From [Eubacterium] cellulosolvens LD2006 (GTDB lineage Bacteria; Bacillota; Clostridia; Lachnospirales; Lachnospiraceae), in contig NZ_JHXY01000015.1 in assembly GCF_000621585.1 (NCBI RefSeq), positions 1-64,000 of the forward strand: a DNA stretch of 64,000 nucleotides. The letters run 5' to 3'. Under the pieces are notes generated by a model. It was not told the origin of the DNA. It worked only from the letters and a program-made list of their open reading frames with translations, and did no database searches. This document shows, piece after piece, positions 16,009 to 25,782 of this stretch (position 1 is its first letter; every line of letters starts with the position of its first letter). Both the position numbers and the translations under genes were made by a program.

Positions 16009-16707
16009 ATGTCAGACGGCGACGAACTCTTCAAAACCACCGCGTTCGGCGGTTATGACAAGGATGATGTTCAGACGGAATTTCAGAGACTCAGAGACGA
16101 TGCCTATCAGGAACAGCAGCGTCTTCTGGGCAGACTGGCCGCGGTGACGAAGGAACTTGACCAGACAAAGATCCGTCTGGAGGCCAGAGAGAAAAAACTG
16201 GACGAGATGCAGGAGACTCTGAACGCGAAAGACAAAGAGCTTTCGGACATGGAGAAGAAAATCCGGGAGAAATATCAGTCCTACGTCGACAACTACGAGA
16301 CCATCGGCAGTCTGATCTATGAGGCAAAAATCCGCGCGAAGCAGACGGACCGGGAGACAGAGGCTCAGAGACAGAGAATTCTTGCGGACGCGCAGGCGGA
16401 TGCGCAGAGAATCCGGGAGGAGGCGCAGGCGGAAGCTCAGAAAACTCTCGACGACGTGCAGCGCCAGGTGGATGAGAAAACCCGGGAGGGAAAACTCCAG
16501 TATATCGCCGTTCAGGAAGAACTCAGCAGGATTGTCGCGATTTTCGGACAGGTACAGAAACAGTTTATGAATTCCTACCGGGATATACAGAAGATTGTCA
16601 GCGAGAATCCGGCAGATTCCTTCGACGCGCTGGATCCGCTTGAGAATCAGGAGCCCGAAATAGAAAATCTGGAAATATTCAGCAATAATGATGAGGAAGT
16701 GGAATAA
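16009..16707 (+). CDS. DivIVA-like coiled-coil protein
   Basis: A 232-residue protein starting MSDGDELFKTTAFGGYDKDDV, the short N-terminal lipid-binding motif typical of DivIVA/GpsB proteins, followed by a long continuous coiled coil (residues about 20-195, highly charged in E, K, R, Q) and an acidic tail. DivIVA proteins bind curved membranes at division sites or poles and organise cell-wall synthesis. ATG 16009 is used because AAGGGAGGA ends 8 bases before it; ATG 16003 is too close to the RBS. It sits 3 bases before the Sua5-type gene. Confidence 0.8.
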   Translation: MSDGDELFKTTAFGGYDKDDVQTEFQRLRDDAYQEQQRLLGRLAAVTKELDQTKIRLEAREKKLDEMQETLNAKDKELSDMEKKIREKYQSYVDNYETIGSLIYEAKIRAKQTDRETEAQRQRILADAQADAQRIREEAQAEAQKTLDDVQRQVDEKTREGKLQYIAVQEELSRIVAIFGQVQKQFMNSYRDIQKIVSENPADSFDALDPLENQEPEIENLEIFSNNDEEVE

Positions 16708-16710
16708 GAA

Positions 16711-17763
16711 ATGAGTCATGCAATCATAGCGCGGATGACAGAGGACTGCCTCGATATGGAAGCCCTGAAAAAAGCCGGCGGGATACTCGCTGGAGGCGGT
16801 CTGGTCGCGTTTCCGACGGAAACAGTCTACGGGCTGGGAGGAAACGCGCTGGATCCGGAGGCGTCGCGGAGGATTTATGCGGCGAAGGGGAGACCTTCCG
16901 ACAATCCGTTGATTGTACATATTGCAGACTGGGAAAGTTTAGCGCCGATTGTGCGTGAGATACCGGAGAAGGCGAAAGTGCTGGCCGACGCGTACTGGCC
17001 GGGACCGCTGACGATGATTTTTCAAAAGTCGGAGCTCGTCCCTTATGAGACGACGGGCGGACTTGAGACGGTGGCGGTTCGCCTTCCGGCAAACAGGGTG
17101 GCGGTGGAGATGATTCGTCAGGCCGGCGGCTATGTCGCCGCTCCGAGCGCGAACACGTCCGGCCGCCCCAGCCCGACGCTGGCTTCTCATGTGGAGGAGG
17201 ATCTCGGTGAGAGGATCGACATGATCATCGACGGAGGACAGGTGAACATCGGTCTGGAATCCACGATCGTGGATTTTACCGAGGAGGTTCCGGTGATTCT
17301 CCGTCCGGGATTTCTGAACCGAGAGATGCTGGAGGAGGTTCTCGGCGAGGTCCGGATCGATCCCGGCATTATGACCGAGAATACGCATATCCGGCCAAAG
17401 GCACCGGGAATGCGCTACAAGCACTATGCGCCAAAGGCTGATCTCGCCATTGTGGAGGGGGAGCCGGCAGATGTTTTTGCAAAGATCCGCGAACTTGTCC
17501 GCGAAGGAATCGCGGGCGGGCGGAGCGTCGGCGTAATCTGCACCGAGGAGAGCCGGGGAGAGTATCCGGAAGGAATCGTGCGGTGCATCGGAAGCAGAAC
17601 CGACGACCGGACAATTGCCCGTCACCTGTATGAGATTCTCAGGGATTTCGATGCGGACGGCGTGGACGAGATCTATTCGGAGTCCTTTGAGACGCCACGC
17701 ATGGGGCAGGCGATCATGAACCGGCTGATCAAGGCGGCCGGCCATGAGGTGATCCGCGCCTGA
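16711..17763 (+). CDS. sua5: L-threonylcarbamoyladenylate synthase (Sua5 type)
   Basis: A 350-residue Sua5/YwlC protein that makes threonylcarbamoyl-AMP from threonine, bicarbonate and ATP for tRNA t6A37. The YrdC domain covers residues about 15-215: FPTETVYGLGGNA, KGRPSDNPLIVHI, WPGPLTMIF, VAVRLPAN, PSANTSGRPSPT and LESTIVDF. The C-terminal Sua5 domain follows the linker PKAPGMRYKHYAPKADL. Length separates it from the short TsaC form. The start ATG 16711 is 3 bases after the DivIVA-like stop codon, suggesting coupling. Confidence 0.95.
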   Translation: MSHAIIARMTEDCLDMEALKKAGGILAGGGLVAFPTETVYGLGGNALDPEASRRIYAAKGRPSDNPLIVHIADWESLAPIVREIPEKAKVLADAYWPGPLTMIFQKSELVPYETTGGLETVAVRLPANRVAVEMIRQAGGYVAAPSANTSGRPSPTLASHVEEDLGERIDMIIDGGQVNIGLESTIVDFTEEVPVILRPGFLNREMLEEVLGEVRIDPGIMTENTHIRPKAPGMRYKHYAPKADLAIVEGEPADVFAKIRELVREGIAGGRSVGVICTEESRGEYPEGIVRCIGSRTDDRTIARHLYEILRDFDADGVDEIYSESFETPRMGQAIMNRLIKAAGHEVIRA

Positions 17764-17870
17764 GAGAAACGGGTGCGGGATGATAAATAGTTTTGAGGCG
17801 GCAAAAGGTTTGAAAGACGCGGCTTTTGAGCGCGAAAACCGCCGCCGGCAGTATGCAGGAGGAAAAAGAA

Positions 17871-18299
17871 ATGTTAGCTTTGGGTTGCGATCACGGTGGA
17901 TATGAACTGATGCAGGAAGTAAAGAAGCATCTGGATGAGCAGGGAATTGCTTACAGGGATTTCGGATGCTACAGCACAGAATCCGTGAATTATCCGGATT
18001 ACGCGCACAAGGTCGGAGAGGCGATTCAGTCCGGCGAGTGTGAGCAGGGAATCCTGATCTGTGGTACCGGCATCGGTATTTCGATCGCGGCAAACAAAAT
18101 GAAAGGAATCCGCGCCGCTCTCTGCAGCGACTGCTATTCCGCGCAGATGACAAGAGAGCACAACAACGCGAACGTCCTTGCGATGGGCGGACGTGTGCTC
18201 GGCACAGGACTTGCTCTGAAAATAGTAGATACTTTCCTTGCGACGCCGTTCTCCGACGAGGACAGACACAAGGCGAGAATTGCAATGCTCGAGGACTGA
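17871..18299 (+). CDS. rpiB: Ribose-5-phosphate isomerase B
   Basis: A 142-residue RpiB/LacAB family protein interconverting ribose-5-phosphate and ribulose-5-phosphate. MLALGCDHGGYELMQEVKKHL carries the substrate-binding DHGG (quoted in part). DFGCYSTESVNYPDYA, GILICGTGIGISIAANK with the catalytic cysteine, REHNNANVLAMGGRVLG and the C-terminal RHKARIAMLE-like segment are standard. ATG 17871 follows AGGAGGAAAAAGAA; an in-frame start at 17826 lacks support. It fits with the nucleoside salvage genes downstream, which feed ribose phosphates into the pentose phosphate pathway. Confidence 0.96.
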   Translation: MLALGCDHGGYELMQEVKKHLDEQGIAYRDFGCYSTESVNYPDYAHKVGEAIQSGECEQGILICGTGIGISIAANKMKGIRAALCSDCYSAQMTREHNNANVLAMGGRVLGTGLALKIVDTFLATPFSDEDRHKARIAMLED

Positions 18300-18460
18300 C
18301 AGAGCGCGTAAAGATTCGCTGATCCATGCGTGCCGGACGGAGAAGATGGAGAGCCTCCGGGCGGCAGGTATTTGATGGATATGGAGGCGGTGAGCATTCA
18401 CTGTTTCCGAATAATATATATATCTACAGACATCTATATGTCAGGTGAAAAGGAGACAAC

Positions 18461-19090
18461 ATGGCTAAAGTAACGATTATGGAACATCCGTTGATCAGAC
18501 ACAAAATTGGAATTATTCGTGAGACCCAGACGGGAACAAGGGATTTTCGGGAGATGATTTCAGAGATCGCAATGCTCGAGTGCTACGAGGCAACCCGCGA
18601 TCTGAAGCTTGAGGATGTCGAGATCGATACACCGATCACCAGAACAACCGTAAAGAGACTTGCGGGAAAGAAGCTTGCGATTATCCCGATCCTCAGAGCC
18701 GGTCTTGGAATGGTACCCGGTATGCAGACACTGATCCCGTCCGCAAAGGTCGGACACATCGGTATGTACCGTGACCCGGATACACTTGCGCCGGTAGAGT
18801 ACTACTGCAAACTTCCGGCAGACATTGAGGAGAGAGATGTTTTCGTGGTTGATCCGATGCTCGCTACCGGCGGGTCTGCGATCGATGCCATCAACCAGCT
18901 CAAGAAGCACGGCTGCAAAAACATTCGCTTCCTCTGCATCATTGCCGCTCCGGAGGGACTTGAGAACCTTCAGAACGCGCATCCGGATGTGGATATTATT
19001 GTCGGCTCTCTCGATGAGAAGCTGAACGAGCACGGATATATCGTGCCGGGTCTCGGCGATGCCGGAGACAGAATTTTCGGAACGAAATAA
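18461..19090 (+). CDS. upp: Uracil phosphoribosyltransferase
   Basis: A 209-residue UPRTase making UMP from uracil and PRPP. Motifs include [56 protein letters not shown], the PRPP loop [16 protein letters not shown] and [13 protein letters not shown] at the C-terminus. Family length is exact. It opens a block of pyrimidine and nucleoside salvage genes (dCMP deaminase, nucleoside phosphorylase, cdd, deoB). No PyrR or other leader structure was recognised in the 161 bases upstream. Confidence 0.97.
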   Translation: MAKVTIMEHPLIRHKIGIIRETQTGTRDFREMISEIAMLECYEATRDLKLEDVEIDTPITRTTVKRLAGKKLAIIPILRAGLGMVPGMQTLIPSAKVGHIGMYRDPDTLAPVEYYCKLPADIEERDVFVVDPMLATGGSAIDAINQLKKHGCKNIRFLCIIAAPEGLENLQNAHPDVDIIVGSLDEKLNEHGYIVPGLGDAGDRIFGTK

Positions 19091-19214
19091 TTGATTCATT
19101 TCTGCGGGGAATCCTTACGGGGGTGCCCTGCAGTTTTGTATGCGGGGGTTGTGCGGTCGGAAGACGATGAATGCCCGTTCGCAGGCAAGGGGCTTTTGAA
19201 GAAGGGGGAAATAC

Positions 19215-19703
19215 ATGTCGGACAAGAGAACGGATTATATATCCTGGGATGAATACTTTATGGCTGTCGCAAAGCTGGCGGGAATGCGGTCGAAGGATCC
19301 GAATTCGCAGGTCGGTTCCTGCATCGTGAGTCCGGATAACAAGATCCTGTCCATCGGTTACAATGGTTTTCCGCGCGGGTGCTCGGATGAAGAATTTCCG
19401 TGGGCGCGCGAGGATGAAGATCCGCTCCGGACAAAATATGTATATGTCACACACAGCGAGCTGAACGCGATTCTGAACTACCGGGGCGGAAGTCTCGAGG
19501 GATCCAAGCTGTACGTCTCGCTTTTTCCGTGCAATGAGTGCGCGAAGGCGATCATTCAGGCGGGAATCAAGACCGTAATCTATGCGGACAACAAATATGA
19601 GGGAACGCCGGCAGTGACGGCCTCTCACATGATGTTTGCCGCTGCGGGAATCGAGGTTCGAAGATACAAGGCGACCGACCGCGTGATCGAAATCAGAGTC
19701 TGA
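19215..19703 (+). CDS. dCMP deaminase (ComEB-type cytidine/deoxycytidylate deaminase)
   Basis: A 162-residue zinc deaminase converting dCMP to dUMP, the precursor for dTMP. The zinc site is seen as THSELNAIL (His and catalytic Glu) and FPCNECAK (two cysteines). The N-terminus WDEYFMAVAKLAGMRSKDPNSQVG with YNGFPRGCSD is characteristic of the dCMP deaminase/ComEB family. RBS GAAGGGGGAA precedes ATG 19215. A weak hairpin ending CCCTGCAGTTTT near 19137 separates it from upp. Confidence 0.93.
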   Translation: MSDKRTDYISWDEYFMAVAKLAGMRSKDPNSQVGSCIVSPDNKILSIGYNGFPRGCSDEEFPWAREDEDPLRTKYVYVTHSELNAILNYRGGSLEGSKLYVSLFPCNECAKAIIQAGIKTVIYADNKYEGTPAVTASHMMFAAAGIEVRRYKATDRVIEIRV

Positions 19704-19801
19704 AGCACTCGATTCGGCTGGATGGCAGGTTTTGCCGGTTTCGTTGATTTGTTTTAGAAGCAGTCATATCGGTGGTGAGCCGGAAAGGACAGGTAGTGAC
19801 A

Positions 19802-20578
19802 ATGATCGATTATGCAGAAGGCAAAGGGTATCAGTACCACATTCACACGAGGCCGGAAGATGTCGGAAGATATGTGATTCTGACCGGAGATCCGGGGCGC
19901 TGTAAAAAAATCGCGTCTTATATGGAGCACGCCGTGAAGGTGGCGGACAACAGAGAATTTGAGACATGGACGGGTGAACTTGACGGGGAAAAGGTGAGTG
20001 TCACCTCGACCGGAATCGGGGGCCCGTCGGCCGCAATCGCCATGGAGGAACTTGTGCGCTGCGGAGCGGATACGTTTCTCAGGGTCGGAACCTGCGGAGG
20101 CATGCAGACGGAAGTCCTTAGCGGAGATCTGATTATCGCGACCGCAGCTATCCGCATGGAGGGGACGACCAGAGAATACGCTCCCATAGAGTACCCGGCC
20201 GTAGCGGATTATCACGTGGTACAGGCTATGGCAGAGGCGGCGGACAGTCTGGGCTACCGGTATCACACCGGTGTTGTTCAGAGCAAGGATTCCTTCTACG
20301 GACAGCATGAACCAGAGAAGAAACCGGTGGGCTATGAACTTCTGAGTAAGTGGGATGCCTGGGTGCAGTGCGGAGCTCTCGGTTCCGAGATGGAGTCGGC
20401 GGCTCTGTTTGTAGTCGGCAGTGTACATCGGACCCGCGTAGGTTCCGTTCTTCTGACGATTGCGAATCAGGAGAGGGAAAAGCGGGGCCTTCTGAACCCG
20501 CAGGTGCACGATATCGATGCGGCGGTGAAGGTGGCCGTCGAGGCGGTGCGTCTGCTGATTAGCAGGGACGGTATTTAA
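19802..20578 (+). CDS. Nucleoside phosphorylase (uridine phosphorylase-like)
   Basis: A 258-residue NP-I family phosphorylase. It has [18 protein letters not shown] (phosphate-binding GDPGR), [41 protein letters not shown] (in part) and [11 protein letters not shown], in which the glutamate binds the ribose. The pattern favours uridine phosphorylase, releasing uracil for upp and ribose-1-phosphate for deoB; purine use cannot be excluded. ATG 19802 gives [20 protein letters not shown]; an in-frame GTG lies at 19772. Confidence 0.88.
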   Translation: MIDYAEGKGYQYHIHTRPEDVGRYVILTGDPGRCKKIASYMEHAVKVADNREFETWTGELDGEKVSVTSTGIGGPSAAIAMEELVRCGADTFLRVGTCGGMQTEVLSGDLIIATAAIRMEGTTREYAPIEYPAVADYHVVQAMAEAADSLGYRYHTGVVQSKDSFYGQHEPEKKPVGYELLSKWDAWVQCGALGSEMESAALFVVGSVHRTRVGSVLLTIANQEREKRGLLNPQVHDIDAAVKVAVEAVRLLISRDGI

Positions 20579-20622
20579 AGAAACGGTGTACTTGACCGGT
20601 TTGGGAGTGAGGAGGAGACGGA

Positions 20623-21132
20623 ATGACAGAACGGGAGGGAGCAGCCGGAAAGACTGTGATAAATGAAATGCAGACGGTGATCCGTTATGAGGAGTTGGCG
20701 GCCGCGGCTATTCAAGCCCGGCAGAGGGCATACGCCCCCTACTCCCGGTTTCTTGTCGGCGCGGCACTTCTTGACAGCGAGGGCAGGATCTGGATGGGAT
20801 GCAACGTGGAAAATGCTTCTTATCCTGCCGGAAGCTGCGCGGAGAGAAACGCCGTCTGCAAGGCGGTGAGCGAGGGCGCGAGGGATTTTTCCGCGATCGC
20901 GATCTGTGGGGCGCCGCAGGATGCGGAAAACAGCGGTGAATTTCCGGAGTGTCCCCCCTGCGGCATCTGCAGGCAGGTGATGCGGGAGTTTGGCCGGCCG
21001 GAAATGGAGATTGTTCTCGTGAAGTCCGAAAGAGAATACCGGGTGCTGACGCTGGCAGAGCTTCTTCCGGAGAGTTTTGGCCCGGATCATCTCGGGGGAG
21101 GTGATCCGGCCTGCGTAAATTCCGGCAGGTAA
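20623..21132 (+). CDS. cdd: Cytidine deaminase
   Basis: A 169-residue zinc-dependent cytidine/deoxycytidine deaminase. The catalytic motifs are NVENASYPAGSCAERNA (Cys and Glu) and PPCGICRQVMREFG (two Cys). The N-terminus is about 20 residues longer than usual (MTEREGAAGKTVINEMQTVI), but GAGGAGGAGACGGA directly precedes ATG 20623, so this start is likely; ATG 20668 is an alternative. Works with the neighbouring phosphorylase and deoB in nucleoside salvage. Confidence 0.95.
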   Translation: MTEREGAAGKTVINEMQTVIRYEELAAAAIQARQRAYAPYSRFLVGAALLDSEGRIWMGCNVENASYPAGSCAERNAVCKAVSEGARDFSAIAICGAPQDAENSGEFPECPPCGICRQVMREFGRPEMEIVLVKSEREYRVLTLAELLPESFGPDHLGGGDPACVNSGR

Positions 21133-21162
21133 TGATTGAACGGATGAGAAGGAGGAAGAGAA

Positions 21163-22359
21163 TTGAATACATTTCGAAGAGTGTTTGTGATTGTTCTGGA
21201 TTCGCTCGGGATCGGGGAGATGCCGGACGCGGAGAGTTTCGGCGACGCCGGCGCGGACACGCTCGGCCATATCCTGGAGACGGCAGGGGAGCTTCAGATT
21301 CCGAATCTCCGTCAGATGGGCCTTCTGAACCTTCATCCCTCGCCGGTCATGGATGGCGTGGAGGAACCGGACAGCCTGTACGTCCGGCTCAAGGAATCCG
21401 GGAACACCAAGGACACGATGGGCGGTCACTGGGAGATGATGGGACTGCGGACGGAAAAACCGTTCAAAACGTTCACGGACACAGGCTTCCCGCAGGAACT
21501 GATCAAGGAACTGGAAAAGAGATGCGGAAAGCGGGTAATCGGAAACAAGGCGGCGAGCGGAACGGAGATTCTGGATGAACTCGGCGAGGAGGAGATCCGC
21601 ACAGATGCGATGATTGTTTACACTTCTGCGGATTCCGTTCTTCAGATTGCGGGAAATGAAGAGACCTTCGACCTCGGGAATCTCTACCGCTGCTGCGAAA
21701 TCGCCAGAGAACTGACGATGCGCGACGAGTGGAAGGTCGGCCGCGTGATCGCCCGCCCGTATCTCGGAGAGAAGAAAGGGGAGTTTGTCCGGACGAGCAA
21801 CCGGAGAGACTACGCGGTTCGCCCGTTCGGACCGACCGCGATGGATGCCCTGAAGGACGCCGGCCTCGATGTGATCGCCGTCGGAAAAATCCACGATATT
21901 TTTTCCGGACAGGGGATTACCGAGTGGATGCATTCGGACAGCTCCGTTCACGGTATGCAGCAGACCGAAGAACTCGCAGGACGCGATTTTCACGGGCTCT
22001 GTTTCGTAAACCTCGTCGATTTTGACGCGCTCTGGGGACACAGACGGGATCCGTTCGGTTACGGAAAAGAACTTGAGAAATTTGATGTTGAACTCGGAAA
22101 GCTCCGGAAACTCCTGGGACCGGACGATCTTCTGATGCTCACCGCGGATCACGGAAATGATCCGACCTACAAGGGCACCGATCACACCAGAGAATGTGTG
22201 CCGCTTCTCCTGTGGTCGCCGCGCGGCCTGAGAAAAGGCGCGATGGAGGAAGAAGACAGTTTTTCAGTCATCGGCGCGACAATCGCGGAAAATTTCGGCG
22301 TGAAAATGCCGGAAGGCACACAGGGAAAAAGTATTTTATCGAAAATACGCTCCGTGTGA
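21163..22359 (+). CDS. deoB: Phosphopentomutase
   Basis: A 398-residue alkaline-phosphatase-superfamily enzyme interconverting (deoxy)ribose-1- and -5-phosphate. Visible are [23 protein letters not shown] (in part) with a metal-binding aspartate, the [12 protein letters not shown] loop with the phospho-accepting threonine, [15 protein letters not shown] and [19 protein letters not shown] with C-terminal metal ligands. The start is TTG 21163, set by AAGGAGGAAGAG just upstream. It completes the salvage block by linking the phosphorylase product to rpiB and the pentose phosphate pathway. Confidence 0.97.
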   Translation: MNTFRRVFVIVLDSLGIGEMPDAESFGDAGADTLGHILETAGELQIPNLRQMGLLNLHPSPVMDGVEEPDSLYVRLKESGNTKDTMGGHWEMMGLRTEKPFKTFTDTGFPQELIKELEKRCGKRVIGNKAASGTEILDELGEEEIRTDAMIVYTSADSVLQIAGNEETFDLGNLYRCCEIARELTMRDEWKVGRVIARPYLGEKKGEFVRTSNRRDYAVRPFGPTAMDALKDAGLDVIAVGKIHDIFSGQGITEWMHSDSSVHGMQQTEELAGRDFHGLCFVNLVDFDALWGHRRDPFGYGKELEKFDVELGKLRKLLGPDDLLMLTADHGNDPTYKGTDHTRECVPLLLWSPRGLRKGAMEEEDSFSVIGATIAENFGVKMPEGTQGKSILSKIRSV

Positions 22360-22488
22360 CCAAAATCTCATAGAAGCAGGAGTATAATGAGACGTATCTA
22401 CCGCAATATATTGAACTATATCTACTACCGCAAAAAAATATTCAATATGTGGAAATTCGAAAAACTTGATGTGAAAGGCTTATGTTGC

Positions 22489-24048
22489 ATGAGGAATCTC
22501 AAACGAAAGAAAATAGGAATCAGGATGACGGCTCTCTCTCTCGGCCTGTGGATCGGCGCGCAGCCGGTCGCAACTTTTGCCGAGGAGATGCCATGGATCA
22601 AAAGTCAGACGGTTGATGATCAGACCTACGGAGACGCGGATGTCTCCGTGAGTATATCGGCCTCTTCTTCTGCAATTCTTTCCGTTTCTTCATCTGTTTC
22701 CGCCCGGTCGGCGTCCAGTGTGCCGCTGACACCGGTTGAAATTCCGGCGGCGTCCGCTTCGTCCTCTGCGGATGGCAGCGGGATTGCGCTTGATGCCGGA
22801 CCGGAAGACGGGAATACAGACAACGGAAGAGATGCGCTCGCTGACGATGCGGCGGACGGATTGGATGTCGAGGTTGTTTCCGAGGAAAACGCTTCCGTCG
22901 AGGCTCAGGCCGCGAACAATCTTCTGGAGAAGAAGACCAATGAGGAACTGATCGCAGGACAGCACATCGTGGACATCGCCCCGGTGGTCAATGACTTCCG
23001 TTTTTATCTGGTCGACAGGGTGGAGTCTTATGCCCGCGGGACGGTAAGTGTGCGCGAAGAGATGTCGGATGAGTCGAGAGAGGTCGGCGTTCTCCCGGAT
23101 CTGGGGCAGGCCTTCGAACTCAGAGATGAAGGAAACGGCTGGATTTATATTGAGTCCGGAACGGTCAGAGGTTTTGTCCGCACGGAAAATCTGATCCGCG
23201 GAGATGAAAAAAACGCTTTTGACGCTTCCTACGAGGCGGATGATGAGAACGGGGAGGCTGTGATTGTCGGCGATCTTCACAGACCCGCGAAGATGACGGT
23301 TACAATGCGCGAGAATAAGGCGTATTTCCATATCAGAGCTACGGTGTATGACCGCGTGGTTCCAAAGGTATACGCATTCGCAGTCTGCGATGACGTAAAC
23401 ATCCGGGAATCGGCGAACGACAGCGCCAGAATTGTCGGAACGATGAACGAGGGAATGCTCGCGTACATACTTGCCGGCAAAGGACAGACCTGGTGTTATG
23501 TGGAGTCCGGGGATGTCAGAGGATTCGTAAAGAGTGAGAAAATCCTCACCGGTAAAAAGGCAAATGCAATCGTTGAAGAAAAGGGGGAAGACAACCTTCT
23601 GACCGCAAACAAACTGGTGGAGCCGAAGGACAATGCGGCGACATACTTTACGTTTACGTCGGTCAAAGAGGGCAGTGAGATCAATCCTGTCCGTGACGCG
23701 ATCCTGAAGACTGCGGCATCCTGTATCGGAAATCCCTATGTCTGGGGAGGTACCAGCCTCACGAACGGAGCGGACTGTTCCGGTTTTGTGCAGACGATCT
23801 ACGCGCAGTACGGCATCTATCTTCCGAGAGTGGCCGAGGCGCAGTCACAGGTGGGAATTCAGATTCCGGTCGCGAACGCGGAACCGGGAGATCTCATTTT
23901 CTTCGCGAAAGACGGCTATGTCTATCACGTTGCGATCTATGCCGGAGACGGCAAGACCATTGAGGCGTTCAGTTCCGAGAGAGGAATCATCGCAAATACA
24001 CTGGACACATCAAATGCTGTCTGGGCGACGAGAGTGATCGGGGATTAA
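22489..24048 (+). CDS. Secreted SH3-NlpC/P60 peptidoglycan hydrolase
   Basis: A 519-residue secreted protein. From ATG 22489 it has a signal peptide (basic MRNLKRKKIGIR, hydrophobic core, cleavage likely after ATFA), a serine/alanine-rich low-complexity stretch (about 40-95), two SH3b-like domains (about 150-260 and 295-360, each ending WIYIESG/WCYVESG-V-RGFV-) and a C-terminal NlpC/P60 domain (about 410-519). The catalytic cysteine is in GADCSGFVQTIY and the histidine in YHVAIYAGDGK. Such enzymes cut D-Glu-diaminopimelate bonds in wall peptides. The frame is open back to 22387, but the signal peptide supports 22489. A TATAAT lies at 22383. Confidence 0.92.
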   Translation: MRNLKRKKIGIRMTALSLGLWIGAQPVATFAEEMPWIKSQTVDDQTYGDADVSVSISASSSAILSVSSSVSARSASSVPLTPVEIPAASASSSADGSGIALDAGPEDGNTDNGRDALADDAADGLDVEVVSEENASVEAQAANNLLEKKTNEELIAGQHIVDIAPVVNDFRFYLVDRVESYARGTVSVREEMSDESREVGVLPDLGQAFELRDEGNGWIYIESGTVRGFVRTENLIRGDEKNAFDASYEADDENGEAVIVGDLHRPAKMTVTMRENKAYFHIRATVYDRVVPKVYAFAVCDDVNIRESANDSARIVGTMNEGMLAYILAGKGQTWCYVESGDVRGFVKSEKILTGKKANAIVEEKGEDNLLTANKLVEPKDNAATYFTFTSVKEGSEINPVRDAILKTAASCIGNPYVWGGTSLTNGADCSGFVQTIYAQYGIYLPRVAEAQSQVGIQIPVANAEPGDLIFFAKDGYVYHVAIYAGDGKTIEAFSSERGIIANTLDTSNAVWATRVIGD

Positions 24049-24090
24049 AGCTGAAGAACAGACATGAATCTGAAAAGGAATCGCAGAGAT

Positions 24091-24130
24091 AGGAGCCTCG
24101 CACGAAGTACTTCGTGCGAGGCTCCTTTTT
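24091..24130. terminator. Bidirectional terminator between the NlpC/P60 gene and argG
   Basis: A perfect 36-bp palindrome from 24091 to 24126 (AGGAGCCTCGCACGAAGT and its complement) followed by TTTTT and, on the other strand, by a shorter T-run. It lies between convergent genes. Confidence 0.9.
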
Positions 24131-24150
24131 GGTACGGTATCTACTTGTAT

Positions 24151-25389
24151 TTATTTATCGTTGTTCATCTTCTTTACGTCGTTCATCATGAGAGCGCGTA
24201 CCTTCAGCGGAAGTCCGAAGAGGTTGATGAAGCCGCTCGCGTCACGGTGATCGTAGAGATCTCCGGTTGTGAAGGATGCGAGGGAAGAGTTGTACAGGCT
24301 GTACGGAGAAGTTGTACCGTCTTTGATGATATTTCCCTTGTAGAGTCTCATCTTGACTTCACCGGTGACAACTTTCTGTGTCTCGGCTACGAAAGCGCGG
24401 ATCGCCTCGGAGAGAGGAGTGAACCATTTGCCCTCGTAAACGGTTTGTGCGAACTGGCTGCCGAGTCTCTTCTTTGTCTCCATGGTCTCGCGGTCAAGGA
24501 CGAGCTCCTCAAGCTGGTCGTGTGCTGCCATTAGGATTGTTCCGCCCGGTGTCTCGTAAACGCCACGGGACTTCATGCCGACAACGCGGTTCTCTACGAT
24601 ATCGATGATACCGATTCCGTTTGCGCCGCCGAGACGGTTGAGCTCCTCGATGATCTCGGATACCTTCATGGCCTTGCCGTTCAGAGTCTTCGGAACGCCG
24701 GCCTCAAAGGTGATGGAAATCTCTGTATCTTTGTCCGGAGCCTTCTCCGGGGAAACGGAGAGAACAAGGAGTTTATCGTAATTCGGTGCCTGGGACGGAT
24801 CCTCGAGCTCCAGTCCTTCGTGACTGATGTGCCAGAGGTTGCGGTCGCGGCTGTAACCTTTACCCATGGAGAACGGAAGATCGATGCCGTGATCTTTGCA
24901 GAACTGGATCTCATCCTCACGGGAATCCATTTTCCATACTTCCGGCATACGCCATGGAGCGATGATCTTGATGTCCGGATCGAGAGCTTTGATACCAAGT
25001 TCGAAACGGATCTGATCGTTACCCTTACCGGTAGCTCCGTGACAGATCGCGGAAGCCCCCTCGCTGTGCGCGATCTCAACGAGTCTCTTCGCGATCAGCG
25101 GTCTTGCCATGGAAGTTCCGAGCAGATACTGATGCTCATATACGGCGCCGGCCTGTACACAGGGCATAATGTACTCATCGGCAAACTCGTCGACAACATC
25201 TTCGATATAAAGTTTGGAAGCGCCGCTGCTTAAGGCTCTCTCCTGAAGATTATCATCGGTCAGCTCTTCCTCCTGACCGCAGTTTATGCATACACAGATG
25301 ATTTCATATCCGAAGTTTTCTTTCAGCCACGGGATCAACGCGGTCGTGTCAAGACCGCCGGAATATGCAAGAACAACTTTTTCACTCAT
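24151..25389 (-). CDS. argG: Argininosuccinate synthase
   Basis: A 412-residue enzyme condensing citrulline and aspartate with ATP. N-terminal VVLAYSGGLDTTALIPWL carries the SGGLDT pyrophosphate loop, followed by CHGATGKGNDQIRFE, the EYDKLL-like PNYDKLLVLSVSPE, and a C-terminal dimerisation helix. It is transcribed away from argJ, sharing the 393-base intergenic region with operator-like palindromes. argH is not in the window. Confidence 0.98.
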   Translation of the reverse strand: MSEKVVLAYSGGLDTTALIPWLKENFGYEIICVCINCGQEEELTDDNLQERALSSGASKLYIEDVVDEFADEYIMPCVQAGAVYEHQYLLGTSMARPLIAKRLVEIAHSEGASAICHGATGKGNDQIRFELGIKALDPDIKIIAPWRMPEVWKMDSREDEIQFCKDHGIDLPFSMGKGYSRDRNLWHISHEGLELEDPSQAPNYDKLLVLSVSPEKAPDKDTEISITFEAGVPKTLNGKAMKVSEIIEELNRLGGANGIGIIDIVENRVVGMKSRGVYETPGGTILMAAHDQLEELVLDRETMETKKRLGSQFAQTVYEGKWFTPLSEAIRAFVAETQKVVTGEVKMRLYKGNIIKDGTTSPYSLYNSSLASFTTGDLYDHRDASGFINLFGLPLKVRALMMNDVKKMNNDK

Positions 25390-25439
25390 AGGTAAACCTC
25401 CTCCGGAATTCAGATTGAATTCATATTGTTTTCAACGAT

Positions 25440-25737
25440 TGTAACTATACAATATCCGGCTGTCGATTGCAAGAGTGAATGTATTTTTTTGAATAAACTT
25501 GCATAAAATACAGAGTGCATGTATAATTATGCACAACCAATGCTTTACAGATCACAGAAATAAGCGTATCCTTATTTCGTGAGCCGGAAGGGGGATTTTT
25601 CGTGAATATTTGCGGCGGGACGGGAGAAAAGATTTTTTCTTCCTATAAAACCGGAAGGTACGAAAAATGAGAAAGCAAAAAGGAAGCGGTCTCCTCTGTA
25701 TCCGGCGGAACGTAAAGTTTATACATAATAATGCATA
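25440..25737. promoter_or_regulatory. Candidate arginine-repressor operator sites between argG and argJ
   Basis: Three palindrome-like AT-rich sites are spread over the divergent intergenic region: TGTAACTATACA (25440-25451), GTGCATGTATAATTATGCAC (25515-25534) and TACATAATAATGCATA (25722-25737). They resemble the imperfect 18-bp ARG boxes bound by ArgR/AhrC in Bacillota. Position near both arg genes supports the idea; no ArgR gene is in the window. The rest of the region is A/T-rich without a gene. Confidence 0.5.
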
Positions 25738-25782
25738 AGATCTGTGTCAGATGACAGATGGAGAAGTGAGGTGCGAAGGATT

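Noticed and set aside
20575-22185. 536-codon open frame antisense to cdd and deoB
   Set aside because: Both genes beneath have full motif support on the other strand; this is a shadow typical of GC-rich coding DNA.
24064-24534. Open frame crossing the terminator into antisense argG
   Set aside because: It starts before a perfect terminator and runs opposite the argG 3' end; no RBS or recognisable sequence.
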